Assembly (NCBI GenBank): GCA_038257845.1
Contig: JBBSQL010000011.1
Coordinates: 9,835 to 73,834, forward strand
Direction: 5' to 3'
From: JAFDXJ01 sp038257845
Lineage (GTDB): Bacteria > Bacteroidota > Bacteroidia > Chitinophagales > Chitinophagaceae
Length of the DNA: 64,000 bases
Positions 32,705 through 41,721 of the stretch are shown here, in pieces. The notes beneath the pieces were generated by a model. It saw only the letters and a list, made by a program, of their open reading frames with translations, did not search any database and was not told the origin of the DNA. Positions within the stretch are counted from its first letter, which is position 1. Each line of letters begins with the position of its first letter. Both the position numbers and the translations under genes were made by a program.

Positions 32705-33859
32705 TTATTTTTTTACAGCACGTGCTTTTTGAACTGCACTTGTTCCATATTTATTTTTCACAGAATCTATTGCCCCATACAATTTTGATTTTTTTTCACC
32801 ATCATCAAATAAATTCGCGTTGCGCACATTTGGCCTGAGATTACTTAACCGCACACCCAGTAAACGCACCTCATTTTTTTTCCTGTAATGCCTGTGAAAA
32901 AGCTGGATAGCCACTGGGATTACTTCATCATCACTGCAGGTAAAATCAATGGCAGCCTGCATTGTACTGGTTTCAAAATTGGCATACCGGATTTTTACGG
33001 CAACACATCCAGCCATAAAATTTTTTTTGCGCATCTGGAAACAAATTTTTTCAGTCATGCGAACAAGCTGGCTTAATAAAAAAGATTCATCACAGGTATT
33101 TTCATGAAAAGTATTTTCCGTGGAAATTGATTTTGCTTCATGCCAGGCATGTACTTCACCATGATGCAGGCCCTGTGCTTTTTGCCAAAGATCCATTCCC
33201 TGTTTACCCAACGTATTTTCAATTTCATCCGATGGTTTTTGCTGCATGTCACGGATAAAAAACAAACCCATACTTTTTAAAACTTCAGCCGTTTGTTTCC
33301 CAACGCCGGGAATCTTTGAAATTTGAAGTGGCGCTAAAAAGTTTTTTTCTTCGCCGGGCTGTACAAATAAAAAGCCATTTGGTTTCGCTTCATTCGTTGC
33401 CATTTTTGCGATTAATTTATTTGCACCCAGGCCAAATGAAATGGGTAACCCTGTTTCATCCATGATTTCTTTTCTGAGTGAGATGCACCATTCGAGCACA
33501 TCAAAAAAGCGATCCATACCGGTGAGGTCCAAATAAAATTCATCAATACTCGCTTTCTCAACAAGCGGCGCTTTGGCCATGATTATTTCTGTGACCCATT
33601 TTGAGTGTTTGGAATACGCATTAAAATCACCGGGGCAAACAATGGCATGCGGGCAAAGCAACATGGCTTTTTTCATGGGCATCGCGGAATGAATTCCAAA
33701 TTTTCGCGCAGCATAACTGCATGCAGCCACCACGCCACGGCCTTCTTTCCCTCCAACGAGAACAGGTTTATTTTTTAATAAGGGATTGTTGATTATTTCA
33801 ACACTTACAAAAAAAGAATCCAAATCATAATGGGCAATATATCGCTGCGGCATTTTCAT
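32705..33859 (-). CDS. dinB: DNA polymerase IV (Y-family, error-prone)
   Basis: 384 residues from the ATG at 33859; the frame extends slightly further without a better start, and a weak -7-like sequence (TATATTTATTG) lies just in front. Palm motif HYDLDSFFVSVE (metal-binding Asp), catalytic EFYLDLTG in the second site with ASIDE before it, and the helix-hairpin-helix ISKIPGVGKQTAEVLKSMGL are typical of DinB. It performs translesion synthesis. It ends 5 bp from the convergent RluA gene. Confidence 0.94.
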   Translation of the reverse strand: MKMPQRYIAHYDLDSFFVSVEIINNPLLKNKPVLVGGKEGRGVVAACSYAARKFGIHSAMPMKKAMLLCPHAIVCPGDFNAYSKHSKWVTEIIMAKAPLVEKASIDEFYLDLTGMDRFFDVLEWCISLRKEIMDETGLPISFGLGANKLIAKMATNEAKPNGFLFVQPGEEKNFLAPLQISKIPGVGKQTAEVLKSMGLFFIRDMQQKPSDEIENTLGKQGMDLWQKAQGLHHGEVHAWHEAKSISTENTFHENTCDESFLLSQLVRMTEKICFQMRKKNFMAGCVAVKIRYANFETSTMQAAIDFTCSDDEVIPVAIQLFHRHYRKKNEVRLLGVRLSNLRPNVRNANLFDDGEKKSKLYGAIDSVKNKYGTSAVQKARAVKK

Positions 33860-33931
33860 TTCGCAATAAATATAGCTCAATTATTATTCGGGTATAATTA
33901 TAAAAAACATTTTTATTTTAACCAAAAATGA

Positions 33932-35161
33932 TTACCCGATTTTAGCTTTCAAATTTGTATCCAGCGCATCCAAAAATTCTTCTGTATATAAATAATCTTT
34001 CCCGTGCGTTACTTTATTTCCATGAATACACACTGCAAGATCTTTTGTCATTTTACCACTTTCAACAGTTTCAACGCAGACATTTTCAAGCGTTCTGCAA
34101 AAATGAATAAGCGCATCATTGCCATCTAATTTTCCACGAAATTCCAGGCCTCTTGTCCAGGCAAAAATGGAAGCGATCGGGTTGGTGGAAGTGGGATTGC
34201 CTTTTTCATATTCGCGGAAATGCCGGGTAACAGTGCCATGCGCAGCTTCGGCTTCCATGGTTTTGCCATCAGGCGTTACCAATGTACTTGTCATTAAACC
34301 GAGGCTTCCAAATCCCTGTGCCACTGTATCACTTTGCACATCGCCATCATAATTTTTGCAGGCCCAAACAAAATTGCCATGCCATTTTAAAGCACTGGCC
34401 ACCATGTCATCAATCAATCGGTGTTCGTAAGTAATACCGGCTTTGTCAAATTCTGCCTGGAATTCCTGCTTATATATTTCTTCAAAAATATCTTTGAAAC
34501 GGCCATCATATTTTTTCAAAATAGTATTTTTTGTACTCAGGTATAATGGCCATCTTTTACTCAATGCCATATTAAAACAACTCCTGGCAAATCCCCTTAT
34601 ACTTTCATCTGTATTATACATGGCAAGCGCTACACCATCTCCCTCAAAATTATACACATTGAATTCCTGCACAGTGCCATCTTCTCCTTCAAAACGAATA
34701 CTTAATTTTCCTTTTCCTTTGGTTACAAAATCCGTTGCACGATATTGATCACCAAAAGCATGACGGCCAATACAAATCGGCGCGGTCCAGTTGGGAACCA
34801 GCCGCGGTACATTTTCACAAACGATCGGCTCGCGGAAAACTGTTCCGTCCAGGATATTCCGGATCGTGCCATTCGGGCTCCTCCACATTTGTTTCAAACT
34901 AAATTCCGAAACCCTTGACTCGTCCGGCGTGATGGTTGCACATTTGATACCTACCCCATATTTTTTAATGGCATTTGCGGCATCAATCGTCACCTGGTCA
35001 TTTGTTTCATCCCGGTGTTCTACCCCCAGGTCAAAATATTTTATATCAAGTTCCAAATAAGGTAAAATCAATTTTTCTTTGATGTATTTCCAGATCACCC
35101 TGGTCATTTCATCACCATCCAATTCTACAACCGGGTTAGCCACTTTAATTTTTGCTGTCAT
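33932..35161 (-). CDS. icd: NADP-dependent isocitrate dehydrogenase (eukaryote-like type)
   Basis: 409 residues, the size of the dimeric NADP-IDH subfamily seen in mitochondria and many bacteria. PVVELDGDEMTRVIWKYIKE is the usual N-terminus, followed by CATITPDESRVSEF and KQMWRSPNGTIRNILDGTVF (substrate binding), DDMVASALKWHGNFVWACKN and GLMTSTLVTPDG. Converts isocitrate to 2-oxoglutarate in the TCA cycle. Confidence 0.96.
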   Translation of the reverse strand: MTAKIKVANPVVELDGDEMTRVIWKYIKEKLILPYLELDIKYFDLGVEHRDETNDQVTIDAANAIKKYGVGIKCATITPDESRVSEFSLKQMWRSPNGTIRNILDGTVFREPIVCENVPRLVPNWTAPICIGRHAFGDQYRATDFVTKGKGKLSIRFEGEDGTVQEFNVYNFEGDGVALAMYNTDESIRGFARSCFNMALSKRWPLYLSTKNTILKKYDGRFKDIFEEIYKQEFQAEFDKAGITYEHRLIDDMVASALKWHGNFVWACKNYDGDVQSDTVAQGFGSLGLMTSTLVTPDGKTMEAEAAHGTVTRHFREYEKGNPTSTNPIASIFAWTRGLEFRGKLDGNDALIHFCRTLENVCVETVESGKMTKDLAVCIHGNKVTHGKDYLYTEEFLDALDTNLKAKIG

Positions 35162-35316
35162 TTGTTTTTATTTTAAAAAGGTAAAAGTAATTGATTCGTG
35201 TATTTTTCTTTTAAAGGAAAGCGCATTTAGGAAAAAAAGTAATAAAGATTATATGCTTTGAAGTTTTCTTCCTAATTTCCAATCATAAAACACCTGCCAA
35301 ATTTACCATTATACTT

Positions 35317-35334
35317 ATTGGCAAATTTTTTGAC
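35317..35334 (+). promoter_or_regulatory. Sigma-54-like box (TTGGCA-N-TTTGAC) upstream of grpE
   Basis: TATTGGCAAATTTTTTGACC: GG at 35320-35321, G at 35332, 10 nt between, 26 bp before the ATG. Confidence 0.45.
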
Positions 35335-35359
35335 CAAAGTGGTTGCAAAATAAATTATT

Positions 35360-35941
35360 ATGAATCAACATACAAAACGGCATAATGAAGATGATTTTTC
35401 AGAAGAAACGGCGGAAAATTTTTCTCCATCTGACGAAAATGCAGCAACAGCGCAGCATTTAACAGAAGAAAATGAAGAAAAAGCATCTGCTGAAACTGAA
35501 AAATTAAAAAAAGAGCTCGAAGAACAAAAAGCAAAATACCTGCTTTTATATGCTGATTTTGACAATTATAAACGACGTACTGCCAGGGAAAGGCTTGAAT
35601 TGGAACAAACAGCCGGGAAAAGAGTTATTATTCCTTTGCTTGATTTGATGGATGATTGTGACCGGGCGGAAAAATTATTGCTGGAAGGTGAAAAAAATGG
35701 CGATCAGCACCTGGAAGGTATTTTTTTAATTTTCAATAAACTTCGATCTATTCTACAGGCCCAGGGTCTGAAACCAATGGACAGCCTGCATACAGAATTT
35801 GACGTGGAAAAACATGAAGCCATTTCTCAAATACCGGCCCCATCTAAAGGTTTGGTCGGAAAAGTGGTGGATGTAATTCAGAAAGGGTACTTTTTAAATG
35901 ATAAAATCATTCGATTTGCAAAAGTGGTTGTCGGAAATTAA
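35360..35941 (+). CDS. grpE: Nucleotide exchange factor GrpE
   Basis: 193 residues. An acidic N-terminal region (about 1-45) is followed by a long coiled coil (KASAETEKLKKELEEQKAKY), the motif LYADFDNYKRRTARERLELE, and the C-terminal beta domain VEKHEAISQIPAPSKGLVGK with VIQKGYFLNDKIIRFAKVVV. Releases ADP from DnaK. It begins a heat-shock pair with dnaJ, 49 bp downstream. Confidence 0.97.
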   Translation: MNQHTKRHNEDDFSEETAENFSPSDENAATAQHLTEENEEKASAETEKLKKELEEQKAKYLLLYADFDNYKRRTARERLELEQTAGKRVIIPLLDLMDDCDRAEKLLLEGEKNGDQHLEGIFLIFNKLRSILQAQGLKPMDSLHTEFDVEKHEAISQIPAPSKGLVGKVVDVIQKGYFLNDKIIRFAKVVVGN

Positions 35942-35990
35942 ATACATCACAACCATTAAAATTAGTTTAACCGGCTAGCTCAGTTTATAT

Positions 35991-37139
35991 ATGAAAAGAG
36001 ATTATTACGAAATATTACAGGTTACAAAGACCTCGACGCCAGATGAAATTAAAAAGTCCTACCGAAAAGTGGCTATGCAGTTTCATCCTGACAGAAACCC
36101 CGGCGATGCTTCTGCTGAAGAAAAATTTAAAGAGGCTGCTGAAGCATATGAAATTTTAAGCGATCCTGATAAAAAAGCAAAATACGACCGCTTTGGACAC
36201 CAGGCATTTTCCGGTCCGGGAGGACGCGGCGCCACGAATGTAAATATGGATGATATTTTCAGCCAGTTTGGAGATATTTTCGGCGATGATGTATTTGGAA
36301 GTTTTTTCGGCGGAAACCGCGGTGGCGGAAGCAGAAGATCTTCCGGAACAAGAGGAAGTAATTTAAGGGTAAAACTTAAATTGAATTATGAAGAAATTGC
36401 TTCTGGTGTTACCAAGACTATCAAGGTAAAGAAATATGTAAAGTGTGAAACTTGTAATGGCTCGGGCGCAAAGGATAAAAACAGTATGCAAACCTGTTCC
36501 ACCTGTGGCGGAAATGGCCAGGTAAGAAAAGTGACCAATACTTTTCTGGGGCAAATGCAAACGGTTACCACCTGCCCAACCTGCAATGGAGAAGGAACGA
36601 CAATTACTGCAAAATGCACGTCCTGTAAGGGCGATGGCCGGATTTACGGGGAGGAAATGGTGAAAGTTCAAATACCTGCAGGTGTACAGGAAGGCATGCA
36701 ATTAAGCATGAATGGAAAAGGAAATGCAGGAGAAAGAGGCGGTGCCGCTGGTGACCTGATCATTTTAATAGAAGAAGAACAACATAAAGAATTGCAGCGC
36801 GATGGGCAGAATGTAGCCTATGAATTATATATCAATTTCACCGACGCTGTTTTTGGGACAAACCTGGAAGTGCCTACAATTGATGGCCGGGCAAAAATTA
36901 AAGTTCCGGCAGGTACTCAAAGCGGAAAAATTTTCAGGCTGAAAGGAAAGGGTTTTCCGGATGTAAACAGCTATTCAAAAGGCGATCAACTGATCCATGT
37001 TAATGTATGGACGCCACAAAACCTGACACGGGAGGAAAAAGACATGCTCGAACAATTGAGCAAAAGCCCTAATTTTCATCCCCAGCCTGATAAAAATGAA
37101 AAGAATTTTTTTGATAAAGTAAAAGAAGCCTTTTCTTAA
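35991..37139 (+). CDS. dnaJ: Chaperone DnaJ
   Basis: 382 residues, canonical length. The J domain has the HPD motif (AMQFHPDRNPGD at about 28-39), then a Gly/Phe region (residues about 75-115), a zinc-binding domain with four CxxCxGxG repeats (CETCNGSG, CSTCGGNG, CPTCNGEG, CTSCKGDG) and a C-terminal substrate domain. A strong terminator follows. Confidence 0.97.
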   Translation: MKRDYYEILQVTKTSTPDEIKKSYRKVAMQFHPDRNPGDASAEEKFKEAAEAYEILSDPDKKAKYDRFGHQAFSGPGGRGATNVNMDDIFSQFGDIFGDDVFGSFFGGNRGGGSRRSSGTRGSNLRVKLKLNYEEIASGVTKTIKVKKYVKCETCNGSGAKDKNSMQTCSTCGGNGQVRKVTNTFLGQMQTVTTCPTCNGEGTTITAKCTSCKGDGRIYGEEMVKVQIPAGVQEGMQLSMNGKGNAGERGGAAGDLIILIEEEQHKELQRDGQNVAYELYINFTDAVFGTNLEVPTIDGRAKIKVPAGTQSGKIFRLKGKGFPDVNSYSKGDQLIHVNVWTPQNLTREEKDMLEQLSKSPNFHPQPDKNEKNFFDKVKEAFS

Positions 37140-37160
37140 TATATTTTAAAGAAAGTTTTT

Positions 37161-37187
37161 AAAACCCCCGGAAATCCGGGGTTTTTT
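37161..37187 (+). terminator. Intrinsic terminator after dnaJ
   Basis: CCCCCGG / CCGGGG stem, 4-nt loop, T6 run. Confidence 0.9.
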
Positions 37188-37345
37188 ATGCAGTTTATTG
37201 AAACCAGACATATAAAATTTTATCAAAATTGATCTTTTGAAAGCGATTTATTAAACTGCCAATAAATTTCAAATAAATATTTTACCATTTATCCAATAAT
37301 GTTACCGTCTGAGCTATTGCCATGTACTATGTATTACATAGTATC

Positions 37346-37353
37346 TACTTTTG
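37346..37353 (+). promoter_or_regulatory. -7 box (TACTTTTG)
   Basis: TAnnTTTG match 38 bp before the ATG at 37392. Confidence 0.4.
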
Positions 37354-37391
37354 TCATGTAATAATTTTAAACAAGTACTAAATTAAATATC

Positions 37392-37835
37392 ATGAAAAAG
37401 ATTGCAGTTTATGCCACAATCGTCATTGTCTCTGTTTTGGGTGTTATTTTTTTTAATCCCATAAAAACATTTATCCTCCCGGAAAAACCCGAAGTAAAGG
37501 AAGTAAATTTAAATATTGGTACTGAAAAAAGATACGCGCTTCCGGTATATGCAAATGCGGTAGCTGATGTACAAATCACCATCACGAAATGGCATGGCAA
37601 TACTCCTTCTTTATTATGGGAAAAAACATTAAATAACATTCAATTGAAAGAAAATGCAGGTTTAGATAAAATCGAAGCTCAGTCTGTAACCATACCCAAT
37701 ATCAGCAACAGGAGAGACCGCATCGTAGTTAAATACCTTGTTACTTATAAGGACCAGGGAAGTGAAGTGCAATTGGCCTATTATGCTGATTTAACAAAAG
37801 GAGACAAAGAAGATTCTGTGGATGTCACCATTTAA
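37392..37835 (+). CDS. Hypothetical exported or membrane-anchored protein
   Basis: 147 residues. An N-terminal hydrophobic helix (KKIAVYATIVIVSVLGVIFF) is followed by a beta-rich periplasmic domain, without a lipobox. It reads as an immunoglobulin-like fold of about 115 residues (YALPVYANAVADVQITITKW, RIVVKYLVTYKDQGSEVQLA). No family recognised. Confidence 0.7.
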   Translation: MKKIAVYATIVIVSVLGVIFFNPIKTFILPEKPEVKEVNLNIGTEKRYALPVYANAVADVQITITKWHGNTPSLLWEKTLNNIQLKENAGLDKIEAQSVTIPNISNRRDRIVVKYLVTYKDQGSEVQLAYYADLTKGDKEDSVDVTI

Positions 37836-37891
37836 AACCTGGATTTAAATTCATATCCCAGGATGACAGTCTCTACAATAAAATCATTTCC

Positions 37892-37899
37892 TATTTTTG
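37892..37899 (+). promoter_or_regulatory. -7 box (TATTTTTG), 4 nt before ATG
   Basis: Perfect TAnnTTTG ending exactly 4 nt before the ATG at 37904; probable leaderless mRNA. Confidence 0.55.
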
Positions 37900-37903
37900 T
37901 ACA

Positions 37904-38413
37904 ATGAAAATGTTCAAATGTGTTGCGCTGTTGTTTTTTATAAGCACAATACCAGTAATTGTAAAAGCGCAACAGTTGCCTCAAATCCCGGAAAATGCAG
38001 CTATGCGTACGACAGAAGACTTCGAAGCTGCGGAACCTCTTGTCATTGAATCCGCAACCTGGCTGATCAATACCGACCTTGACAAATACCCGCAGGAAAG
38101 AAAAAAAATAAATGAATTTGTCTGGAAATGGGTCAGCGGAACCCCGGCCTTAACCATTGATATAACGGATGAACTAACCAAATTGTATGAGAACAATATC
38201 CAGTTACTCAATATCTTTTTAGCAGCTTATGCCGGTTATTATATTCAACATAAAACTGATTTTTCCAATCTTGCTGCCAGCCGCGAAGGTATTCATGCCA
38301 TCCTCCTGGTATATAATAAAGGCAAAGAAATTAAAAAAAATAAACAAATGGAAAAGATCTCCCGTTTGCCACCGGCTGAACTGGAAGCATATATTGTCGA
38401 AAAATTTAAATGA
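37904..38413 (+). CDS. Secreted hypothetical protein
   Basis: 169 residues with a signal peptide (MKMFKCVALLFFISTIPVIV, cleavage near VKAQ) and an all-helical mature part: TTEDFEAAEPLVIESATWLI, KINEFVWKWVSGTPALTIDI and LYENNIQLLNIFLAAYAGYY. No family recognised. It appears to be the last gene before infA and is unrelated to the ribosomal operon by sequence. Its own -7 box sits at the ATG. Confidence 0.7.
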   Translation: MKMFKCVALLFFISTIPVIVKAQQLPQIPENAAMRTTEDFEAAEPLVIESATWLINTDLDKYPQERKKINEFVWKWVSGTPALTIDITDELTKLYENNIQLLNIFLAAYAGYYIQHKTDFSNLAASREGIHAILLVYNKGKEIKKNKQMEKISRLPPAELEAYIVEKFK

Positions 38414-38527
38414 TTTTCCCAACAAAAACACAATTTTGAGGAAAATTTTTGAAACACCACGCGAAAAGTTTCTGTTAAATTTTTATTTTCCAATGCAAGC
38501 TCCTATCTTCGCGCTCCCAAAAATTAT

Positions 38528-38746
38528 ATGTCGAAACAGCCACTTATTAAACAGGACGGAATTATTCAGGAAGCATTAAGTAATGCAATGTTTAGAGTGA
38601 AGCTGGAAAACGGTCATGAAATATTAGCCACAATCTCAGGGAAAATGAGGATGCATTATATCCGCATCTTGCCGGGAGATAAAGTTGGTGTGGAGATGAG
38701 CCCGTATGATTTGAGCAGGGGAAGAATAATTTTCAGGTATAAATAA
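38528..38746 (+). CDS. infA: Translation initiation factor IF-1
   Basis: 72 residues, S1/OB-fold. FRVKLENGHEILATISGKMR and HYIRILPGDKVGVEMSPYDL are the usual motifs, and it ends at GRIIFRYK as in other bacteria. A -7-like box TATCTTCG (38503-38510) lies in front, so the alpha operon has its own promoter. No secY or map upstream. Confidence 0.97.
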   Translation: MSKQPLIKQDGIIQEALSNAMFRVKLENGHEILATISGKMRMHYIRILPGDKVGVEMSPYDLSRGRIIFRYK

Positions 38747-38819
38747 CCTGTTCATTAAACTTAAAATTTAAAATTGTTTTATTAATGCAGGTTGAACCTG
38801 TTTATAAAAAAAATAGATC

Positions 38820-38936
38820 ATGAAAGTCAGGGCATCAATTAAAAAACGTAGCGTGGACTGCAAAATCGTTCGCAGGAAGGGCAGGTTATATGTAATTAAC
38901 AAAAAAAATCCTCGCTTTAAGCAGCGCCAGGGATAA
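38820..38936 (+). CDS. rpmJ: 50S ribosomal protein L36 (bL36)
   Basis: 38 residues, MKVRASIKKRSVDCKIVRRK at the start and NPRFKQRQG at the end, the normal size and motif pattern. Of the Zn-binding residues, only Cys14 of the usual set is visible (the CxxC and His are not), so this is the zinc-free version. Placed between infA and rpsM. Confidence 0.93.
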   Translation: MKVRASIKKRSVDCKIVRRKGRLYVINKKNPRFKQRQG

Positions 38937-38966
38937 TCATTTATACACAAAAATCAAAGTTTTTAT

Positions 38967-39347
38967 ATGGCTCGTATAGCTGGTATTGATTTACCAAAAA
39001 ACAAAAGGGGTGAAATAGGCCTTACCTATATTTATGGCATTGGCCGCTCAAGGGCAAGGGATATTTTGGATAAAGCAGGTGTTGGTTACGATAAGAAAGT
39101 GAATGAATGGGATGATGACGAGCAAGGTGCTATCCGGAATGTTATCAGTAATGAATTTAAAGTAGAAGGCGCATTGCGCAGCGAAGTGCAAACAAGCATT
39201 AAGCGATTGCTGGATATTGCCTGTTACAGGGGCTTACGCCACAGGAAAGGTTTACCGGTAAGAGGACAACGTACCCGTACGAACAGTCGTACCCGTAAAG
39301 GAAAGCGTAAGACAGTTGCTGGCAAGAAAAAAGCACCGAAGAAATAA
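38967..39347 (+). CDS. rpsM: 30S ribosomal protein S13
   Basis: 126 residues, ARIAGIDLPKNKRGEIGLTY at the start and RGLRHRKGLPVRGQRTRTNS near the end. Normal length. A hairpin follows. Confidence 0.97.
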   Translation: MARIAGIDLPKNKRGEIGLTYIYGIGRSRARDILDKAGVGYDKKVNEWDDDEQGAIRNVISNEFKVEGALRSEVQTSIKRLLDIACYRGLRHRKGLPVRGQRTRTNSRTRKGKRKTVAGKKKAPKK

Positions 39348-39353
39348 AATTAT

Positions 39354-39389
39354 ACCAGGCTTGCATGTAAATGCTTGCCTGGTGTTTTT
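39354..39389 (+). terminator. Strong hairpin in the rpsM-rpsK spacer, terminator or attenuator
   Basis: ACCAGGC-TT-GCAT-GTAA-ATGC-TT-GCCTGGT: 11 base pairs around a symmetric UU/UU internal loop, followed by GTTTTTAT. It is inside the operon, 7 nt after the rpsM stop codon. Confidence 0.7.
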
Positions 39390-39440
39390 ATACAAACCCC
39401 GGTTTTATGGATCGTTTTAATAAATTAAAACAGGAGTAAA

Positions 39441-39486
39441 ACCAGGTAACCCGAAAAGGGTTCATTTAATAAAAATCAGATTACCT
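39441..39486 (+). promoter_or_regulatory. Possible structured leader of rpsK
   Basis: AGGTAA (39444-39449) can pair with TTACCT (39481-39486), and an overlapping AACCC-GAAAA-GGGTT hairpin can form at 39448-39462. The two pairings compete. The rpsD leader shows the same pair of elements. Confidence 0.4.
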
Positions 39487-39497
39487 AAAAAAATCAA

Positions 39498-39902
39498 ATG
39501 GCTAAAGAACAAAAAGGCGGACAAAAAGCAACTTCCAAAAAAAGAATTGTAAAAGTAGATGCTTATGGTGAAGCACATATCAATGCTACATTTAATAATA
39601 TTATCGTTTCCCTTACGAATAAACAGGGGCAGGTTATTTCCTGGTCCTCCGCAGGAAAAATGAAGTTTCGCGGATCAAAGAAAAATACTCCTTATGCAGC
39701 GCAGACAGCCGCGCAGGATGCAGCTAAAATTGCCATGGATGCAGGCCTGAAAAAAGTGGATGTATATGTAAAAGGGCCCGGGTCAGGCCGTGAAGGAGCT
39801 ATTCGCTCCCTGGCACAAAGTGGTATTGAAATTGCCATGATCAAAGACGTAACTCCAATGCCGCACAATGGTTGCCGTCCACCCAAAAAGAGAAGAGTTT
39901 AA
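39498..39902 (+). CDS. rpsK: 30S ribosomal protein S11
   Basis: 134 residues. GEAHINATFNNIIVSLTNKQ, SSAGKMKFRGSKKNTPYAAQ and the C-terminal PHNGCRPPKKRRV are diagnostic. Its start is fixed by the conserved N-terminus; no Shine-Dalgarno site is visible. Confidence 0.97.
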   Translation: MAKEQKGGQKATSKKRIVKVDAYGEAHINATFNNIIVSLTNKQGQVISWSSAGKMKFRGSKKNTPYAAQTAAQDAAKIAMDAGLKKVDVYVKGPGSGREGAIRSLAQSGIEIAMIKDVTPMPHNGCRPPKKRRV

Positions 39903-39922
39903 TTTATTCAATATTTTTTCAA

Positions 39923-39986
39923 ACCCATAAGGGTATTCTTAAACACGGGTAAGTTATTCATTTTAGATTTTTACTGATAGCTTACC
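39923..39986 (+). promoter_or_regulatory. Possible structured leader of rpsD
   Basis: ACCC-ATAA-GGGT hairpin (39923-39934) followed by GGTAAG (39948-39953) pairing with CTTACC (39981-39986). Resembles the arrangement before rpsK. Confidence 0.4.
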
Positions 39987-40011
39987 GACATTAAAAAATC
40001 AAAAAAAATAA

Positions 40012-40617
40012 ATGGCACGTTACACAGGACCTAAAACAAAAATTTCCCGCATGTTCGGGGAACCCATCCTGGGAAACGGGAAATGGCTGACAAAAAACAG
40101 CAATCCCCCAGGTATGCATGGCGCTACACGTAAAAGAAAAACGCTGGGCGAATATGCACTTCAATTGAAAGAAAAGCAAAAGGCTAAATACACGTATGGC
40201 GTTTTAGAAAGGCAATTCCACAACACTTTTGACAAAGCAGCAAGGCTGAAAGGCGTTACCGGTGAAAACCTGATTCGCTTATTGGAAGCACGTTTGGATA
40301 ACACTGTCTTCCGTCTTGGTATTGCTCCTTCAAGGCCGGCAGCCCGCCAGCTTGTAAGCCATAAACACATTATGGTAAATGATAGCGTAGTAAATATACC
40401 TTCTTACCAGTTGAAACCAGGTGATAAGATCAGCTTTAAAGATAAGAGTGGTAACAATGCATCATTGACTAGTTTCATCAGGAGAAAGAATAATAAATTT
40501 ACCTGGCTGGACTGGAATGATAATGAAAAGAAAGGCACATTTGTAACATTCCCGGACAGGGAAAATGTTCCTGAAAATATCCGCGAACAATTGATCGTGG
40601 AATTGTATTCTAAATAA
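40012..40617 (+). CDS. rpsD: 30S ribosomal protein S4
   Basis: 201 residues. Starts MARYTGPKTKISRMFGEPIL and has the S4 RNA-binding domain (LDNTVFRLGIAPSRPAARQL). The Zn-binding Cys set is absent, as in the C-minus form. S4 is the autoregulator of the alpha operon in other bacteria, which makes the leader hairpins interesting. Confidence 0.97.
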   Translation: MARYTGPKTKISRMFGEPILGNGKWLTKNSNPPGMHGATRKRKTLGEYALQLKEKQKAKYTYGVLERQFHNTFDKAARLKGVTGENLIRLLEARLDNTVFRLGIAPSRPAARQLVSHKHIMVNDSVVNIPSYQLKPGDKISFKDKSGNNASLTSFIRRKNNKFTWLDWNDNEKKGTFVTFPDRENVPENIREQLIVELYSK

Positions 40618-40682
40618 AAGATTGAAAACCATTTTCAAAATTCCCGGGTTTAAAAATCCGGAAAAAAATTAAAAATAGATAT

Positions 40683-41684
40683 ATGTCAATATTGAATTTT
40701 CAAAAACCCGACAAAATTGTTTTACAAAAAGTAACTGATTTTGAAGGCCAGTTTGAATTCCGTCCATTAGAACCAGGATTTGGTTTGACAATCGGAAACG
40801 CGCTTAGAAGGGTTTTATTAAGCAGCCTGGAAGGTTATGCTATCATCGGTATAAAAATTGAAGGCATTGATCATGAGTTTGCCACTTTAAAAGGTGTTAC
40901 TGAAGATGTAACGGAGATGATCCTTAACCTCAAACAAGTTCGTTTCAAAAAATTGACAGACCAGGAAATCAGTACTGAAAAAATCACATTGAATATTCAG
41001 AACAGTACTGAATTCAATGCCGGCATGATCGGAGAAGCTACACAGCTATTCCAGGTAATGAATCCAAATCAACTGATTTGCACACTGGATACTTCTGCCA
41101 GCATTCTTATAGAAATTACCATTGGTAAAGGCCGCGGATATGTGCCTTCAGAAGAAAATAAAATTAAAGACACTCCATTTGGCTATATCCCAATTGATTC
41201 AATTCATACACCCATCAAAAACGTAAAATATTCTATCGAAAATTATCGTGTAGAGCAAAAAACGGATTTTGAAAAATTGATCCTGGAAGTAGCAACAGAC
41301 GGTACAATCAACCCGGAAGAAGCAGTAAAACAAGCTTCCCGGATTATGATCCAGCACCTTATGATCATTACGGATGAGAATATCACTTTTGATAATAAGG
41401 AAGACAAAAAAGAGGATGTGGTAGATGAGCAGGTATTGCAATTAAGGAAAATTTTAAAGACACCATTGGAAGACCTCGATCTTTCTGTACGTGCCTTTAA
41501 CTGCCTGAAAGCCGCTAAGATCAATTCATTGAGCGAACTTGTTCAGTATGAGCAGGAAGACCTTATGAAATTCCGGAATTTCGGACAAAAATCATTGAGT
41601 GAAATTGAGCAGGTGCTTGGCGAAAGAGGGTTGCATTTTGGTATGGACCTTCCGAAACTGGGTTTAACTGATCTTGATAATTAA
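40683..41684 (+). CDS. rpoA: RNA polymerase alpha subunit
   Basis: 333 residues. N-terminal dimerisation domain (LEPGFGLTIGNALRRVLLSS) and C-terminal domain (DLDLSVRAFNCLKAAKINSL and RNFGQKSLSEIEQVLGERG). Normal length. Contacts activators and upstream DNA through the C-terminal domain. Confidence 0.98.
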   Translation: MSILNFQKPDKIVLQKVTDFEGQFEFRPLEPGFGLTIGNALRRVLLSSLEGYAIIGIKIEGIDHEFATLKGVTEDVTEMILNLKQVRFKKLTDQEISTEKITLNIQNSTEFNAGMIGEATQLFQVMNPNQLICTLDTSASILIEITIGKGRGYVPSEENKIKDTPFGYIPIDSIHTPIKNVKYSIENYRVEQKTDFEKLILEVATDGTINPEEAVKQASRIMIQHLMIITDENITFDNKEDKKEDVVDEQVLQLRKILKTPLEDLDLSVRAFNCLKAAKINSLSELVQYEQEDLMKFRNFGQKSLSEIEQVLGERGLHFGMDLPKLGLTDLDN

Positions 41685-41696
41685 TATTTTAAAAAT

Positions 41697-41721
41697 GGGG
41701 TTGGTTTAAGACATCAACCCC
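41697..41721 (+). promoter_or_regulatory. Hairpin in the rpoA-rplQ spacer
   Basis: Perfect 7-bp stem GGGGTTG / CAACCCC with an 11-nt loop, followed by TTTACT, 13 nt after the rpoA stop. Confidence 0.55.

Noticed and set aside
35960..35990. Possible tRNA-like sequence CCGGCTAGCTCAG before dnaJ
   Set aside because: Only the D-arm-like string is present; there is no acceptor stem, anticodon arm or T arm.
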